DNA of 64,000 nucleotides from Zhengitettix transpicula (Eukaryota > Arthropoda > Insecta > Orthoptera > Tetrigidae): contig CM073594.1 of NCBI GenBank assembly GCA_037074705.1, positions 58,462,509-58,526,508 of the forward strand, written 5' to 3'. Numbering within the stretch: position 1 is the first letter of the stretch; the number at the start of each line of letters is the position of its first letter. This document shows, in pieces, positions 1-11,480 of this stretch. The notes beneath the pieces are model-generated. The model saw nothing but the letters and a program-made list of their open reading frames with translations, was not told the DNA's origin and made no database searches. The translations under genes were made by a program, and so were the position numbers.

Positions 1-1689
1 TCCAAATTACTTCCGCTAGATATCATAGATCCCTTTGTTTACATTTTATCTAATAACAGCTCGAGTCTAATTACACGGCGCTGTGTCGTGCTCCCTTACC
101 TTGATATATCCCATCCACCCCCCTGGTAGAGCTTTGGCAAGGTTTGCTTGTATTGAAAATTTATGTTTACCCCGGAAGAAAGGGGATGGGGCACACATCA
201 CCTACTTTATGGATTAATGCCTTGCAGCAAGCAAGCGTCACCTGCAACAAGCCTCTTTCGGTGGCGCCAATAACAAACATGGAGGGGCTCCTAGTCCTGA
301 TATATTATCCTGGCTCCAGGCTTGCCAAAGCATCTAGTCGCCAGAACAAGCTTCTTCCATTATTCACCCGCGCCCTTTGAACGTGGCTCTCAATTAACTC
401 CAGTCTATTCTAAATATACACGCATAACTTTTCCTAAAGTTGTGTTATCCGAGATCCATAATCAGCTAATTATGAAATTTTAACAACACTTACTTATTAA
501 TTATTTTTAAAAAATTACAGAAATACGGAACTGAAATACTTCGACGGATCAACGGAATATTACGAAATTATTATGTACGTACTAAACGTTTTTAATCATT
601 TATAAATGTAAAAGAGGAACGAGAAAAAGTTAGTTTTTTTCCTTCTTGTGATGTTAGTAACTCTTCTAAATTATTAAACACATTTTCAGTCCTCTAAATG
701 TCGGATAATAAATTTTAATTGAACTGTTGACGATATTATTTATACATAAAAAGTCGACAAAAATAATTGTTACATATTATGAAACAAGGTATTAATTATT
801 ATCTGTGTAAAATGAGCTATAAAAATGAAATATTTACGTCTGTTATGCAAATTAATAATAAGAAAGCTAGCCAAATACAGACAAAAATGTTACGATATAA
901 ATTATCTTGTGTGTTTTTTTAGTTTTCTTAGAAAGCAACAAGGCTTCCAGAAACGTTGTATGGAATTTATTTAATCAATTTTTTTCGTCTGTATCTTTAT
1001 TATTATTAAAATGAGTTATACTGAGTTTCTTTTAATGAGAGTTTTTCTAATAATAATAATGTTAATTTTATGTTGAAATTTATAATTTCACTGATATTCA
1101 TAAACTAATTTTTTTTAATAAAATGAATTACTTAAAGAGGAAACGTTAATTATATGGGAATGTATAAAATAATCAAAATTTTATTTTACCATGAGAGATA
1201 TTACCATAAATTAATTTGAACATATAATAGTTCTAAATTTGAATGAATAATTTAAATGTTTTATATTTGAATTTTAGGCGCTGTCTATAAAGTATAACAG
1301 ACTGAGAAGATGATAATCATGGTTAATTAACTGGAAGCTCGTTTAAAAAGTCTAATAAATGAGCTTTATTTGACTAATAATCAAGAGTTCTTATTACCCT
1401 AATTAATAAGATTTATTTTATTTATTGCCAATCTTTTATAAACAATGAATTAAATAATAGTATTTTAAATTATAAGACATGGATACTAAAAATTGTGGTT
1501 TAAGTTTATGGTTGATTCTAGTGGTCCTGTGTCATTGCTCGTTAAATAATCATTCACTGTCCCGACAAGCCCCTTGATCAATTCATTCAGAATCAACAAG
1601 ACAATAGCTTAAGTTTTCTAAACTAAATAATTCACGACAATGTAAGTCAAAACTTAATAAGATTCAGGCAAATGTAATGTAAGGTATGC
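1..1689. other. AT-rich noncoding stretch
   Basis: The first ~420 bases are of more balanced composition and contain a 78-codon plus-strand frame (144-380) that resembles nothing I know. From about 470 on the DNA is AT-rich with short A/T runs and no frame or repeat that I recognise. Confidence 0.5.
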
Positions 1690-2030
1690 GTTAACCGAGT
1701 GTGCATTTTCGTAGATTGCTCCACTTTTAAAGGGAAAGTCCCGGGGAATTGTTGCGGTCTTGCACCTGCGGGAAACAGATCGAGAAAGAGACCGGAGAGG
1801 GGAGAGTGCAGGGGGTGGTTGGGAAACTTGAAGCTAAATTATTCCCAACACTGGCCCCATTACCAGTAATGGTGGCGTGCAATCTTGATGTTTAAAAGCT
1901 GTGCTAATATAATAAAGCTGGTGGCCGGCCGTAGCAAAGCCGACCATCCATCAAGCTAACTTGCCCCTTAACGTACATTCTCCCTCTTCGGACCAAGCAA
2001 TCGCTCTCTTCGTTGGAAGGATACTTCGTT
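1690..2030. promoter_or_regulatory. GC-richer island, candidate regulatory DNA
   Basis: This island of higher GC in AT-rich surroundings has no convincing coding frame. At 1857-1872 there is an inverted repeat, CCATTAC-CA-GTAATGG, which places two homeodomain-type ATTA/TAAT cores back to back. A G/A-rich run lies at about 1782-1825. The island-like composition and paired sites suggest an enhancer or conserved noncoding element. This is inference only; a relic of an old repeat is the alternative. Confidence 0.25.
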
Positions 2031-2549
2031 GTTCCCATTTTATCCAACCAACTTTCCCACCTATATATTTAGCGTACGTCAAGTAGTTCGTATATATTTA
2101 ATTTTTCCGATATAACATGCGATATTCTTCCCGTTTAATAAACTCAAATAGTACTTAATTTTTAAAAAATGAACAACTGAGATAAACACTAATAAATAAG
2201 ATAAAAGTTGTATAGTTAATGTTTAACCCGACTGGAAACTACCCTTCCCTCTATTCTATTTATAAACTAGCGTTGTTCGTGTACTTTATATAAACACGAA
2301 AAATTATTTAATTCCATATTAATCTTTAGTCAATAAGTGATTTAACATAAATATAACTGTCCCTAGTTCCTTGCATACTTTCGACCGATAGTGCATTAAT
2401 TGAACAACTAAAAAATACATTGAATTTTATTGCATCAATCCCAACAAACATACCTCTGAATTAGTTTACTCCTTGAGTATTGCAGGATGTGTGTCCTTCA
2501 GACATAATGAAAGATTAAATTTATGAAATTGTTAGCTCGATTCATAATG

Positions 2550-2999
2550 TAAAGAAATGGTCGCCATATTCGAGTCACTAATATGGCACGAAAATTAACT
2601 TTTTTCTGAAATGATCGTAAAGTATTTCGTATTGTTTTTTAATGATCCGATGGAATTTTACTGGTTACAATTATACTTTTTATTCCATAAAAATATTTAT
2701 GCTTTATTTCATTACTGATAAAGGAACTATTTCCTTTGTTCGTCGCGTAGTAACGTCTCTCTCTCGTGACGTTACGGTCTCTTGGCGCGCAGTAATTAAA
2801 CACAAAATTATCACGTTTTTCAATTATAATTGTTTCCTCATTTATGCTAGGGGTTTCTCACCCCCACAGTACAGGTTCCGTGTTTTGGAGAATATGTGTA
2901 CCAATTTTTGTTGCATTCCGACCACGCGTTTAAATTTGTATAGAAATTAACGTAAATACATACATACATACAAATACACATAATTTTTTATTATATAGA
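2550..2999 (-). mobile_element. Helitron family H2, 3'-truncated copy
   Basis: Read on the minus strand from 2999, the sequence begins ATCTATATAATAAAAA, followed by TATG-rich repeats, a block containing CCAATTTTTGTTGCA near 2900-2920, and a block with GACGTTACTACGCGACGA near 2745. The same blocks occur in the same order in the complete copy at 59950-60631. The TC border at 2999/2998 is preceded by A, as expected for Helitron insertion between A and T. Similarity fades near 2550, so the CTAG end is missing. Frames across it (for example 2642-2950) are element sequence, not a gene. Confidence 0.7.
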
Positions 3000-4599
3000 T
3001 TTTCTCGGTAAAGTCCTCGCTGTAATATTACCAGTTTTGTTAACAATATGAAATAGTTCGTCCGTTAGACGAAATGTGTTCAGTTTCATATTTATAAATA
3101 TATTTATTTTAGGTAAGGCTTAATCTAGTTCTCCGTACCAACTTTAAACGCACTTTTATTGCAGTTTAATATAAATTTGAGATATTTGTAGTGAAAAGGT
3201 TAGTGATTGTGTACGGAATAAAATGCTTATTTTGTAGTAATGGAGTAGTGGAATAGGGGCATCATTGAGTGAGAACGTGTAGGGCAACCATTAAACTAAA
3301 ACTACAAAAATATTAAGTAGACTTGCTATTCACGAAGAACGTGTAATTGTTGACGAAGGATTGGAACCCTTCTGTGAATAGGGCTTGTTAAGTTCCGAGC
3401 AGAATTACCGTAGCTAATGAACTCAATTATTCAAGTTCCATTTCCCCTTGGAGAGAACTCACCACTTTGGGAAAGTAACTCGATACAAGCAGCCGCTCAC
3501 TGATTGGCCTTTTCACGCCGATGTTTGCACGCCTTTCCAGACACGACACAGATTACTTACTCCCTGCTTCCGCGCGAATTGAAACTCACGTGCAACGGTC
3601 TCAAGCCTCAAAAGTGCATCAATTCTAATTTCCCTGAGATGCTTTCATCTTGAACTATGTGCAACTCTGAGTTTGTCCTCTGTTACATGAAAAAAAAAGT
3701 ATTACTGCCTTCATTACTATTGAAAGAGTAGCTAATACAAGATTAATTAACACAGGTAATTATATAAAAATTTACTATTTCAGTCCACACACATTTTCTG
3801 TGCACAAAAATTAATGCAACATCATAATTTTTTACTGTAGATCTCGCCAACTTTCAGGCGTATTCATCTGTAATTACAGAACATGCCAGCATTTAATTAT
3901 CATTACAAATATAATAGAAACCATAAATTTTATAATATTTTAACATTTCTATAGTACACAATATTTTGCCATTCTTTCACACATTTTAAAATTAGGTAAC
4001 TATCGTATTGACTCACTAACTATTTAATTCTTCTGATAACTATAAGTATCTACTTTCCATTAAAAAGTGTAATTTTCCAAAATTTTACATAATTATCGTA
4101 CTGGAGTGTACAGCTCTTTTATCGATTCAGAGATGTAGAAATAATTTTAAATAATAACGGCCCATCTTTTTAATTATTACTTTTTCCACTTAATTTTGTC
4201 TGGTAATGTTGCTAGGGTATATTCCAGGAACAACACATTTCTCCCATCTCCAGGCATTGTGCACTTCAAGTTGCGTGTGCAATTTCCAGGATCAGCTTAA
4301 TATCGAAGCACTATTCCAAGAACTCGGCGTTCCCAGAACTATTATCATTGAATTCAGGAACAAACTAAGATTAATTTAACTCGTATTTCAACACGATTTC
4401 CCGAAATTCTACGAAAGTCTATAGTCAAACAATAATTCTACACGGTCGAAGGCCGAAAAGTTCAGCAGAATATTACGTCATTAATATATTTATGACATTA
4501 AAATCTAATTGTTTTAATCATCATTACATTTATCCACAAATTATCTATATTAAAGAGATTAACGGAATACAGACTTCTGTATAATATAAATGCCAATAA
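3000..4599. other. AT-rich noncoding stretch with a small GC patch
   Basis: There is no frame of note. A patch of mixed composition at about 3400-3610 (CTGATTGG CCAAT-type box, CACGTG E-box near 3588) stands out and could be regulatory. A second mixed patch lies at about 4200-4350. Nothing else is recognised. Confidence 0.4.
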
Positions 4600-4716
4600 T
4601 TGCTAGAACAGCTTGAAAATGAGATAAAATTGGTGAATGATAATAATCTTCAGTATGCGGACGATGCAATAACGATTGTAACCAGCAAAAAAGGGCTCTA
4701 AAATCTACTAGGAATT
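4600..4716 (+). pseudogene. LINE reverse-transcriptase scrap (YADD box)
   Basis: The frame from 4600 reads about 33 codons, ending with NLQYADDAITIVTSKKGL, a stop codon at 4699-4701, and then NLLGI in the same frame. This matches the catalytic YADD box of non-LTR retrotransposon reverse transcriptases and the segment after it, whose family pattern is roughly LRYADDxVLIAxSxxGLQxLL. No other RT motif survives nearby, so this is a tiny internal remnant that kept the catalytic aspartates. It is too short to assign a clade. It is not part of a longer open frame. Confidence 0.6.
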
Positions 4717-7102
4717 TGTCAAACACACACAACGTTTCTTCCTCATACTAGGACGTGTTCAGGAGACTTCCCTGAGATTCAGGCCAGTGAAAACTTTACT
4801 TCAGATCAGAGCTGATGGTGATTATACTTTTTGCTGTTTGTTGTTTATAAACACTAACCACGCTTCCATACTGTCACCGTGTTTTGTAAAGGAGATCTCC
4901 CGAGTTTTCATTGTTACGTTTGATATCTCTTACTGTTTGTAGTGATTTAGTTAGTATAATAGTGTTTCTATTGTGCTTGTATTTTTAAATATGGTGGAAG
5001 GGAGGGAGTTAATCCTTAGCTAATGAGATGTGTAGATAAATTTAGGGGCTATAAATGTAGAAAAATAAATCAAAGTTTAGATTTTCTTTAATGCACAGCC
5101 TGTGGCGGTAAGAAAACTGAAACGTTGATTTTTTTATCGTCAATTAACTTTATAAAAGTTGAATAAAATCCAGCAAGCTTTTTACAGCCAGCAGTTTTTA
5201 TATTTATTCTCAGACAGGCCTCTAAATGTTATGTTTGCCTGGGACTATTGTATTTTATACATTTTTTTCAGTAAATGCAAATATCTTGTAGTAAAATTTT
5301 ATTTTCACGGTAATTAACCATATTCTCAAGCTTTCAACTTTTTAAAGAAGTATTTCTCGGGGAATTATAAACAAATAAATGCATAGCACTTTATACTACT
5401 TAGGCGTGACAAGGAAATACATTAAATATTGTCATAAAAAGGCGTCTAAATAAAATAAAAAGATTACTAAGGGAAAACAATTAAACAAATTTATTATCAA
5501 TTTTAAATACACAATAATATTTGGGATCTCAGGGTCTTTATCTGGGTTTGATAAATGGGTGAGTTTTATACAATCAAATTACATTTAGCTTTTATGGAAG
5601 TTAATGCGTCTGAAACATAGACGAACTTTGTTGTGGATAAAATAACACTACAGATTGAATTTAAATGTAATAATTAAATAATTAAAATTAAAGAACTAAA
5701 TAATTAAAGAACGATCTGACATATCTTTTAAAAGTGATTTACAATATGATTTTAAAGTTTTTCTACTTACGGCCGCGCAGGTCTCGTTTTAGGTTTTTAG
5801 TGCACAACATTTGGGGATATCACTGATTCTAGTATTCACAGACTCTAAATGTCAACAATTCTAATTGGCGTAGTTTCTCGATGCTTTGCTGCAACCTGGA
5901 TTTGCAGATCTCGTGTAGTTTTAGTTGGATTTGGTCTATGGCCAGCAAGTTGAATTTCCGCTCTGCCACAGATTACGACGTTAATTTCAATCTCTCCTTC
6001 CCTACTGAAGATTGTTTTACCTTTTCAATATTTTAGAGCATGTTTATAACTGCTATCATACTTTTCTATTTACGGCTGCACATTCCTGACTCTATTACTT
6101 TTGTACAAAAACTTTGCTGGTCCTTCTGCCTAGCCGTTCCTTGCCTGACTGACTGTTCGTCTCGTAGATTTTTGAGCGCGTAGAATCTCAACAATGTTTT
6201 TCTTTGCCTCGCCGAATTGTTGCGGCGTACGCTCTATATCCTCTAATAATGAGTCCTCTACAATCCAACTTTCCAATTAGAACAATGAATTAATTACTAA
6301 TTACTACAATATTAATAATGGATTTGTAATGGAAATTGATTTAGGTTGGAATTTAAGAGCAGAAATAATAGCAATTGATTTTTAAAACAGTTTTCAAATA
6401 ATTGGAATTTTAGAGCTACCGTTTAAATATAAACTGCACAAACAAAATTAAAGTAGTTTGACAATGAGATTTATACAAATTTGAAGCATACATTAGTGAT
6501 TTTTGTATCAGGTTACTGGATATTGTCCGTATATTTCTTGTTGTCGGTCTTTGTTGGATACAATTGTAAAAAAATATCTACATATGTACTTAATTGATCA
6601 ATTAATGTAAAATGTAGGGCAAACTTTTGGTAGTCGCGGCCACGGCCAGTTGGATATTACGATAGTCGGAGTGATCCAAATAATTTATTGCAAGCTGCAT
6701 TTATCGAAGTTTTCCACTGTTTTCCAAAGTTTTGTTGGGTTGTCTGCTATATTCTTGAAGTAGCCCAAAATTTATTATTTGTAAGGAAATGTATAAAAAA
6801 TAAATAGGTAAGACGGCAACACTGCAAATTTTAAATATTTTTAGTTTTCTTCTATGCATCACCTGTATGTTCATTTTATTTCTTTTCTGTTTCAAAGAAC
6901 TATTCAACATATCATATTTAATTCCATTCTCTTTACACATGATTATTTTAGTTTTTTTTATATTAATTTTGTGATCAGTTTCTGCTACGAATTAGAACCA
7001 CCGGGCGATCAATAATAATAAATTCAAATAAATATTCAAGATATTTAAATGTGAAATATATAAAAATTTACCTGTGAAATCCACCAACTGTTTTTTCAAA
7101 GG
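4717..7102. other. noncoding stretch, nothing recognised
   Basis: The DNA is mixed to AT-rich. Pieces at about 5760-6240 and 6590-6740 are less AT-rich and could be decayed repeats, but no motif, frame or repeat partner in this window identifies them. The minus-strand 79-codon frame at 6701-6940 has no recognisable domain. Confidence 0.4.
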
Positions 7103-7489
7103 CCATGTTTTTTGTTTATCGACGCGGGATCCAACGCAGTAGATTGATAAGTGCTCGACAATCTTTAGTGGATTTGTTGAATTAAGAAGGGTTTGTTATT
7201 GTGGTTGGGCGCGTCCTGTTGACACTGACTGTTGTTTGTTCGCTTTTGTATGGACGAAGTGCGTCAGAAGAGCGTCTCGGAGCTTGTGGTGGTTTATTGT
7301 TTGCTCAAGACCTCCGCCAATCATCGTTCGTCCTCATGGCGTTTCCTAGGAAACACTTCTTCTTCCACCCTCGTGAAGCCCGCAAAAGAAGACAACGTGG
7401 AGAGATGTCAGGAACGCCATTGTTCGATCGCTGCCCTAATAATAAAAGCTTCTGGCCCCGATCAAACAGAATGTTTGTTCAATAAATAG
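7103..7489 (+). other. GC-richer block with two overlapping unidentified frames
   Basis: A block of clearly higher GC carries overlapping plus-strand frames: 7201-7485 (94 codons in the frame, with a hydrophobic start then a basic Arg-rich stretch) and 7232-7489 (85 codons). I recognise neither protein. The second frame runs directly into the left arm of the inverted repeat at 7480-7640, which suggests the block and the repeat belong to one mobile element. A Penelope-like element end would fit, because such elements can carry inverted terminal repeats with hammerhead motifs. That assignment is speculative; an isolated host exon cannot be excluded. Confidence 0.25.
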
Positions 7490-7640
7490 TTCTCGGAATT
7501 CACACGGGTTTTGCATATTTATATTTAGACGCAACGTTTCGACGACTGAAAGCACTGTCGTCATCTTCTAGGCGAAGATGCTTTCAGTCGTCTAAATATA
7601 AATATGCAAAACCCGTGTGAATTCCGAGAACTATTTATTG
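7480..7640. repeat. 52-bp perfect inverted repeat with hammerhead-like core in the loop
   Basis: Bases 7480-7531 and 7589-7640 are exact reverse complements over 52 bp, separated by 57 bp. The loop adds a second inverted pair: ACGACTGAAAGCA (7541-7553) against TGCTTTCAGTCGT (7580-7592). On the minus strand the loop reads CTAGAAGA, then a stem closed by GACGAC/GTCGTC, then GAAACG TTG CGTC. This follows the hammerhead layout CUGANGA-stem II-GAAA-stem III-NUH, with a 3-bp stem III (ACG/CGU) and UUG loop, but with one extra A in the first box. The perfect arms imply a recent origin or gene conversion between the arms. Confidence 0.75.
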
Positions 7641-8340
7641 AAAAAATTCACCGGGAAAGACTTCAATCTTTGAGAATGTTTGTTACTTCTTTTACTTATT
7701 CGGTACGTGAAAAATAGGTGTTCGTAATATGTCCACATTGCGAGAAGTCCTATTTTAGCCATAGTAATTGTAAGGTGGACGAAAATACAACGGAAATCCT
7801 GTCTAGCCGATATAAAAAGGGGTTGTTCAATAAATTCTTCAGAAGAAACTAAGACGTACTTAATGAAAGAAAAATACATTAGTACACAGGAGCCAGAATT
7901 GTAGGATGTGTAATAATTGCACAGTTAATCATTTCGGCACAATTCATTTTGGCATACAGTCTAATAATACAGATAAATTTTAAAATCCATCTTTGGTTGT
8001 TATTTATGAATTATGGAGCATTTTTAAATTTATTTTTTCTGAAATTAAATATGTAACTGGATTTTATGCACCATATAACAATGGTTTTAAAGTTTTCCTA
8101 ATTATTTGTCATTACTTGACGAATACTTGTATGAATAAATAGTATTTTTTCATTAAAATTTATTTTTCTAACTTATAAAGCAATTAATATATTTTATACT
8201 TCACAAATTCCTGATAATTATCAATTTAATAATACAGTTAACCTAAACATATTTAGTTATTATTTTCATATTTAACTGTCAGACTACTTGTTGCAACTAC
8301 GTTCTGGCTCGAAATAAAATCATAGGTCACTAAATGAACA
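7641..8340. other. AT-rich noncoding stretch
   Basis: No feature is recognised. The 82-codon minus-strand frame at 7631-7879 overlaps the end of the inverted repeat and has no domain that I know. Confidence 0.4.
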
Positions 8341-8580
8341 TCAACTAAGGTATTGATTATATGAACAAATGGATGGATGCATTTTATGAAGAGTACATTC
8401 ACTTTCTATTACAATTTTTTTGTAAATTGCAAATATTACCATCTCAGATGTGCAACATAATACTGATGGGCCAAGAATTGAACCTTGAGGAACACCTCCA
8501 ATTATTTTACTACAGTCAACGTACAACATTTGGCCTGAGGAATACTATTTATTTACAGTTAGGTATGTGAAGTTAAAAAA
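8341..8580 (-). pseudogene. Jockey-type LINE reverse-transcriptase scrap (VPQGSILGP box)
   Basis: On the minus strand the frame contains YVDCSKIIGGVPQGSILGP, the hallmark RT motif B of Jockey/CR1-type LINEs. The usual LLFLxYINDL that should follow is not recognisable, so the frame has drifted or a short rearrangement occurred. Upstream (8530-8580) the same frame reads YLTVNK, a stop, then YSSGQ, which is compatible with the segment before motif B. No catalytic YADD is seen. This is a short decayed relic, possibly from the same broad LINE group as the scrap at 58600-58862. Confidence 0.6.
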
Positions 8581-8599
8581 TAGACAACTTGTCCATTAA

Positions 8600-9864
8600 C
8601 ATGTTTCATTAATTTTTTTATAACTTCTATATTTGAGACTGTTCAAAATTATTGTTACCTTAGCGAAGATACAGCAGTCAATATATATCCATACTTTAAA
8701 ATTAACAATTTAGAGATTGTTTCCAAGCAATGCAGTCGCATGTAATTAATATTATCAATCATTATAAATGTCAGCATATTTGTTTTTTGGACGATTTTCT
8801 TTTGTTGCCCTAATTATAATTTATGTAGGCACAGCAAAGCTGTGCACTGGACAATCATAAAAAGGCTGTATTAATGTGGGGCTTGTAATAATTCTGCTTG
8901 TTATTCTAGTCGATGTAGAGATTCGTACTTTGTTATGTCAACCAGTAGCGGACAGCTGCCTCAACACAATGTCAAATTAACAGCCTTTGATTAATTACCT
9001 TCACGCAACCTTTATCATGCGGATAATTTACTAAAGGCAAACATGTTGCAACATTTATCTTAACAGTATGTCAGCTACATTTTATTTGGTACACTGACTA
9101 GCTATTTTAATTTTATTCCTTACAAAATTCTCTGAAAACACATTACATAGAACTTTGTTATAAATAACAGTTCTCTTTGCTAATCAATTAGACGTTTTAA
9201 GTGATTTTGTATAACTTTTAATGTAATATTGATATTGACTCAGGACTGTAACATTTTATATTTTTCGTATTGTTTGTTAAGAAGTCTGAACGATTTGAAT
9301 ATCTGTTTTCTTCTTCCACTATTTATTTTATTTGGTCGTTAAGGATCGATCATTTTACTCGGCCGTAATAATTATTTTTTCATGCCTTGCAACACTGTAA
9401 GCGAATGTTACAAATAATATACTTATGTGAAACCACAACATTTATTTTTGTTATGAAACTAGTTGTATTTATATGAAATTTTATTATGTCTCCAAATTAT
9501 GACTGTTACTGTACGATAAATATGTTTACATCACTGCTAATCCACAAAAACGTTCAATCGTCTGTACAGGGGGATCACATTGTAGTATCCCATCACCGGT
9601 GGTGCGCATAATTAGCAGGCATCAGCCACAAAGCTCATGTCCATCGCGGCCGTCTGCAAATTTGGCTGTCGATAATCCAAATCTTTTAATTTTGATCTCC
9701 AAACGGCAATTAAATTGCAATTTCAATGAAATTTAAGCATACGTACTTACCCAAACTATTATTCAAACTGCATTCAATATAAATACTTAAACGATTACCT
9801 GTCAAAATACAATATGTTCTTGCTAACGGAACGACAATTCCATTTAATAAAGTACATGTGTAAC
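8600..9864. other. AT-rich stretch with a small GC-richer island
   Basis: This is mostly AT-rich DNA without frames. At about 9560-9690 a compact island includes a CCATCACCGGTGGTG near-palindrome and a TAATTAG homeodomain-type site. It looks like regulatory rather than coding sequence, but that is only an impression from composition. Confidence 0.3.
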
Positions 9865-9879
9865 TTACTCAGTTAATCC
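9865..9879 (+). repeat. Left target-site duplication of family A copy
   Basis: TTACTCAGTTAATCC here is repeated exactly at 10443-10457, immediately outside the two ends of the retroposon. A 15-bp duplication is typical of LINE-machinery (target-primed) insertion. Confidence 0.85.
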
Positions 9880-10442
9880 TGAGGGCCGGTCGAGGGATAT
9901 TCTCTAGCAGGCAATATCTGCGAGGGATGTTCTCTCGCAGGCAGAACCTTTTAAGGAGAGTTACGAAGGTGCTACCTTTGGGTATGCCTTTTCCTCTCCG
10001 TTTTTGAACTAAGGTTCCCACAAGCCGAGGCACCTCGGCTTATTCTGAGAGGTGTATGTTCCGGGGTCACAGACCTTGGGCATACGGTAAGAGTTGTTCG
10101 CTATTCCCATTGGAATAGTCGGCCAGCTGCCTCCTAAACTGGTCGAGGCACGGAGAAGGGAATGCTGCGTCTCCACAGCAAACTCCTCTCCCGCTATCGG
10201 AAGGGCGTGGGACAATTACCCAATGCCCGACCTACCAGATGCAGGTTTTTCTAAGGTTTTCCCTGCATTTCTTTAGGCGAATGCCGGTTAGGATCCTTAA
10301 ATATAGCCCGGGGGCCCTCGTTAACCCTTGGCTACCTTCCTCTACCCTTCCGAATCCCCCCTTTCAAATCCCTTCCTATGCTAGTAAAGGGGAGTTGCCC
10401 AATGTGGGTCACCCTCATGTAGCCTGTTGCCCAAAAAAAAAA
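9880..10442 (+). mobile_element. Family A retroposon, complete copy with poly(A) and 15-bp TSD
   Basis: The unit is ~560 bp, starting TGAGGGCCGGTCG and ending in CATGTAGCCTGTTGCCC plus a run of about ten A. A 15-bp direct repeat flanks it (9865-9879 and 10443-10457), so the sense strand is plus and the element was reverse transcribed from RNA. It is much more GC-rich than its surroundings and packed with self-complementary segments, such as CCGAGGCACCTCGG and CTATTCCCATTGGAATAG. Copies share the same 5' region, which argues for a defined short element rather than randomly truncated LINE ends. I see no clear tRNA-type A/B boxes. The frames inside it (minus 10009-10215; plus 10094-10276 and 10239-10454) recur in other copies and need not be genes. 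Confidence 0.85.
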
Positions 10443-10457
10443 TTACTCAGTTAATCC
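10443..10457 (+). repeat. Right target-site duplication of family A copy
   Basis: This is an exact copy of the 15-bp sequence at 9865-9879, directly after the A run of the retroposon. Confidence 0.85.
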
Positions 10458-10783
10458 ACATTGCTTGTTGCTCTTCAAATGACAAACCATTAAAAACAGT
10501 ACTCGGCAGCGATCGAGGTTGTGTTTACAATCTGAACTCCTGCGGAATCCCCTAGCACGAGAAGTTTTGACCTGACGCCACGTCAGACGACGATAATCGT
10601 GTGCAAATAGTGGAAAAACTTACATTGAAATAGAATCAAGTGAGCAAGAATACAAATAAATAATCGGATTCTGGTGAAAGTTATGAAGCATCACCAACAA
10701 ATGTTCAGTCTTACGCCAATGTGACAGCGGCAACGAATCACCCGGAGTAGAATCGGACAATCGTAGTGGAAGCAATTTGTCGA

Positions 10784-11480
10784 GTAGCTTGAAGCTCTTG
10801 CTGAATAAATTTATCCTTATAGAATAAGATATATATCTCGAATTGCCAACGGAAGAATATTTACGTACTTAGTTGAATGAAGACCATATCCCCAAAACAT
10901 AAATATATATACATTCATATATATACATAAACACTATTAAAGCGACATTACGTCAATTATTAGTTAAAATGAGCAAGATTAACATGTCGAATGTGTGGAT
11001 TCCAATCATTACAAACGACCAAATATTAAAGAAGTTAGAAAAACACAGCGTACGACCATCGTCTAATATCACTTATCTGAAGGCCATTCACACAGATGCA
11101 TGGTTCGCTCATGTATTAAGCTTCAGGAAAATATTCTTCATAGACCGTCTGAAGTTTCCTGAGATTTTAGATTCCCTGGTGATTGAATCAGAAGGCACCA
11201 ATAATTGGATTTTCCTAGCTTCCGAAACGGAAGCTTGTTTCCTATGCAAATCAAGGTTATTTTGCAAAAGCTTGAAGACGAGAAGTGAAGCTGAGACATG
11301 CCAGATAGAGAAAGAAGGGGAACTAAAACAGATGCAAGAAAATGAGCCACAAGAAGAAGTAACCAGGAAGGAGTATGAAACCACAGAATTAAGCATCTAT
11401 TTCACCACAAAGATCAGAAAAATCAATTGAATCCGACTTCCCTATACTGGAACCAACGCCAAATGAGCAACCAATTAAGA
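10784..11480 (+). pseudogene. Gag-like LINE ORF1 relic with damaged zinc knuckle
   Basis: The open frame 10969-11430 (153 codons) reads like the ORF1 protein of Jockey/I-type LINEs. It has a nucleic-acid-binding segment with VWIPIITNDQILKKLEKH and HVLSFRKIFFIDRLKFPE, then CFLCK where a CCHC knuckle (CxxC...GH...C) should start, then an acidic/Gln-rich tail. The GH pair of the knuckle is lost (CFLCKSRLFCKSLKTR). In the frame containing LELPTEEYLRT, the sequence upstream (from about 10784) also resembles ORF1 but carries several stops, so the N-terminal part is broken. A family A fragment begins at about 11481 and interrupts or abuts the 3' side. The assignment rests on pattern memory of the family, not on a search. 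A host zinc-knuckle gene is less likely because of the stops and repeat setting. Confidence 0.5.

Noticed and set aside
7201..7485. Secreted small protein (hydrophobic start then basic stretch)
   Set aside because: The hydrophobic start is weak, a second frame overlaps it, and the block runs into an inverted repeat of a probable mobile element.
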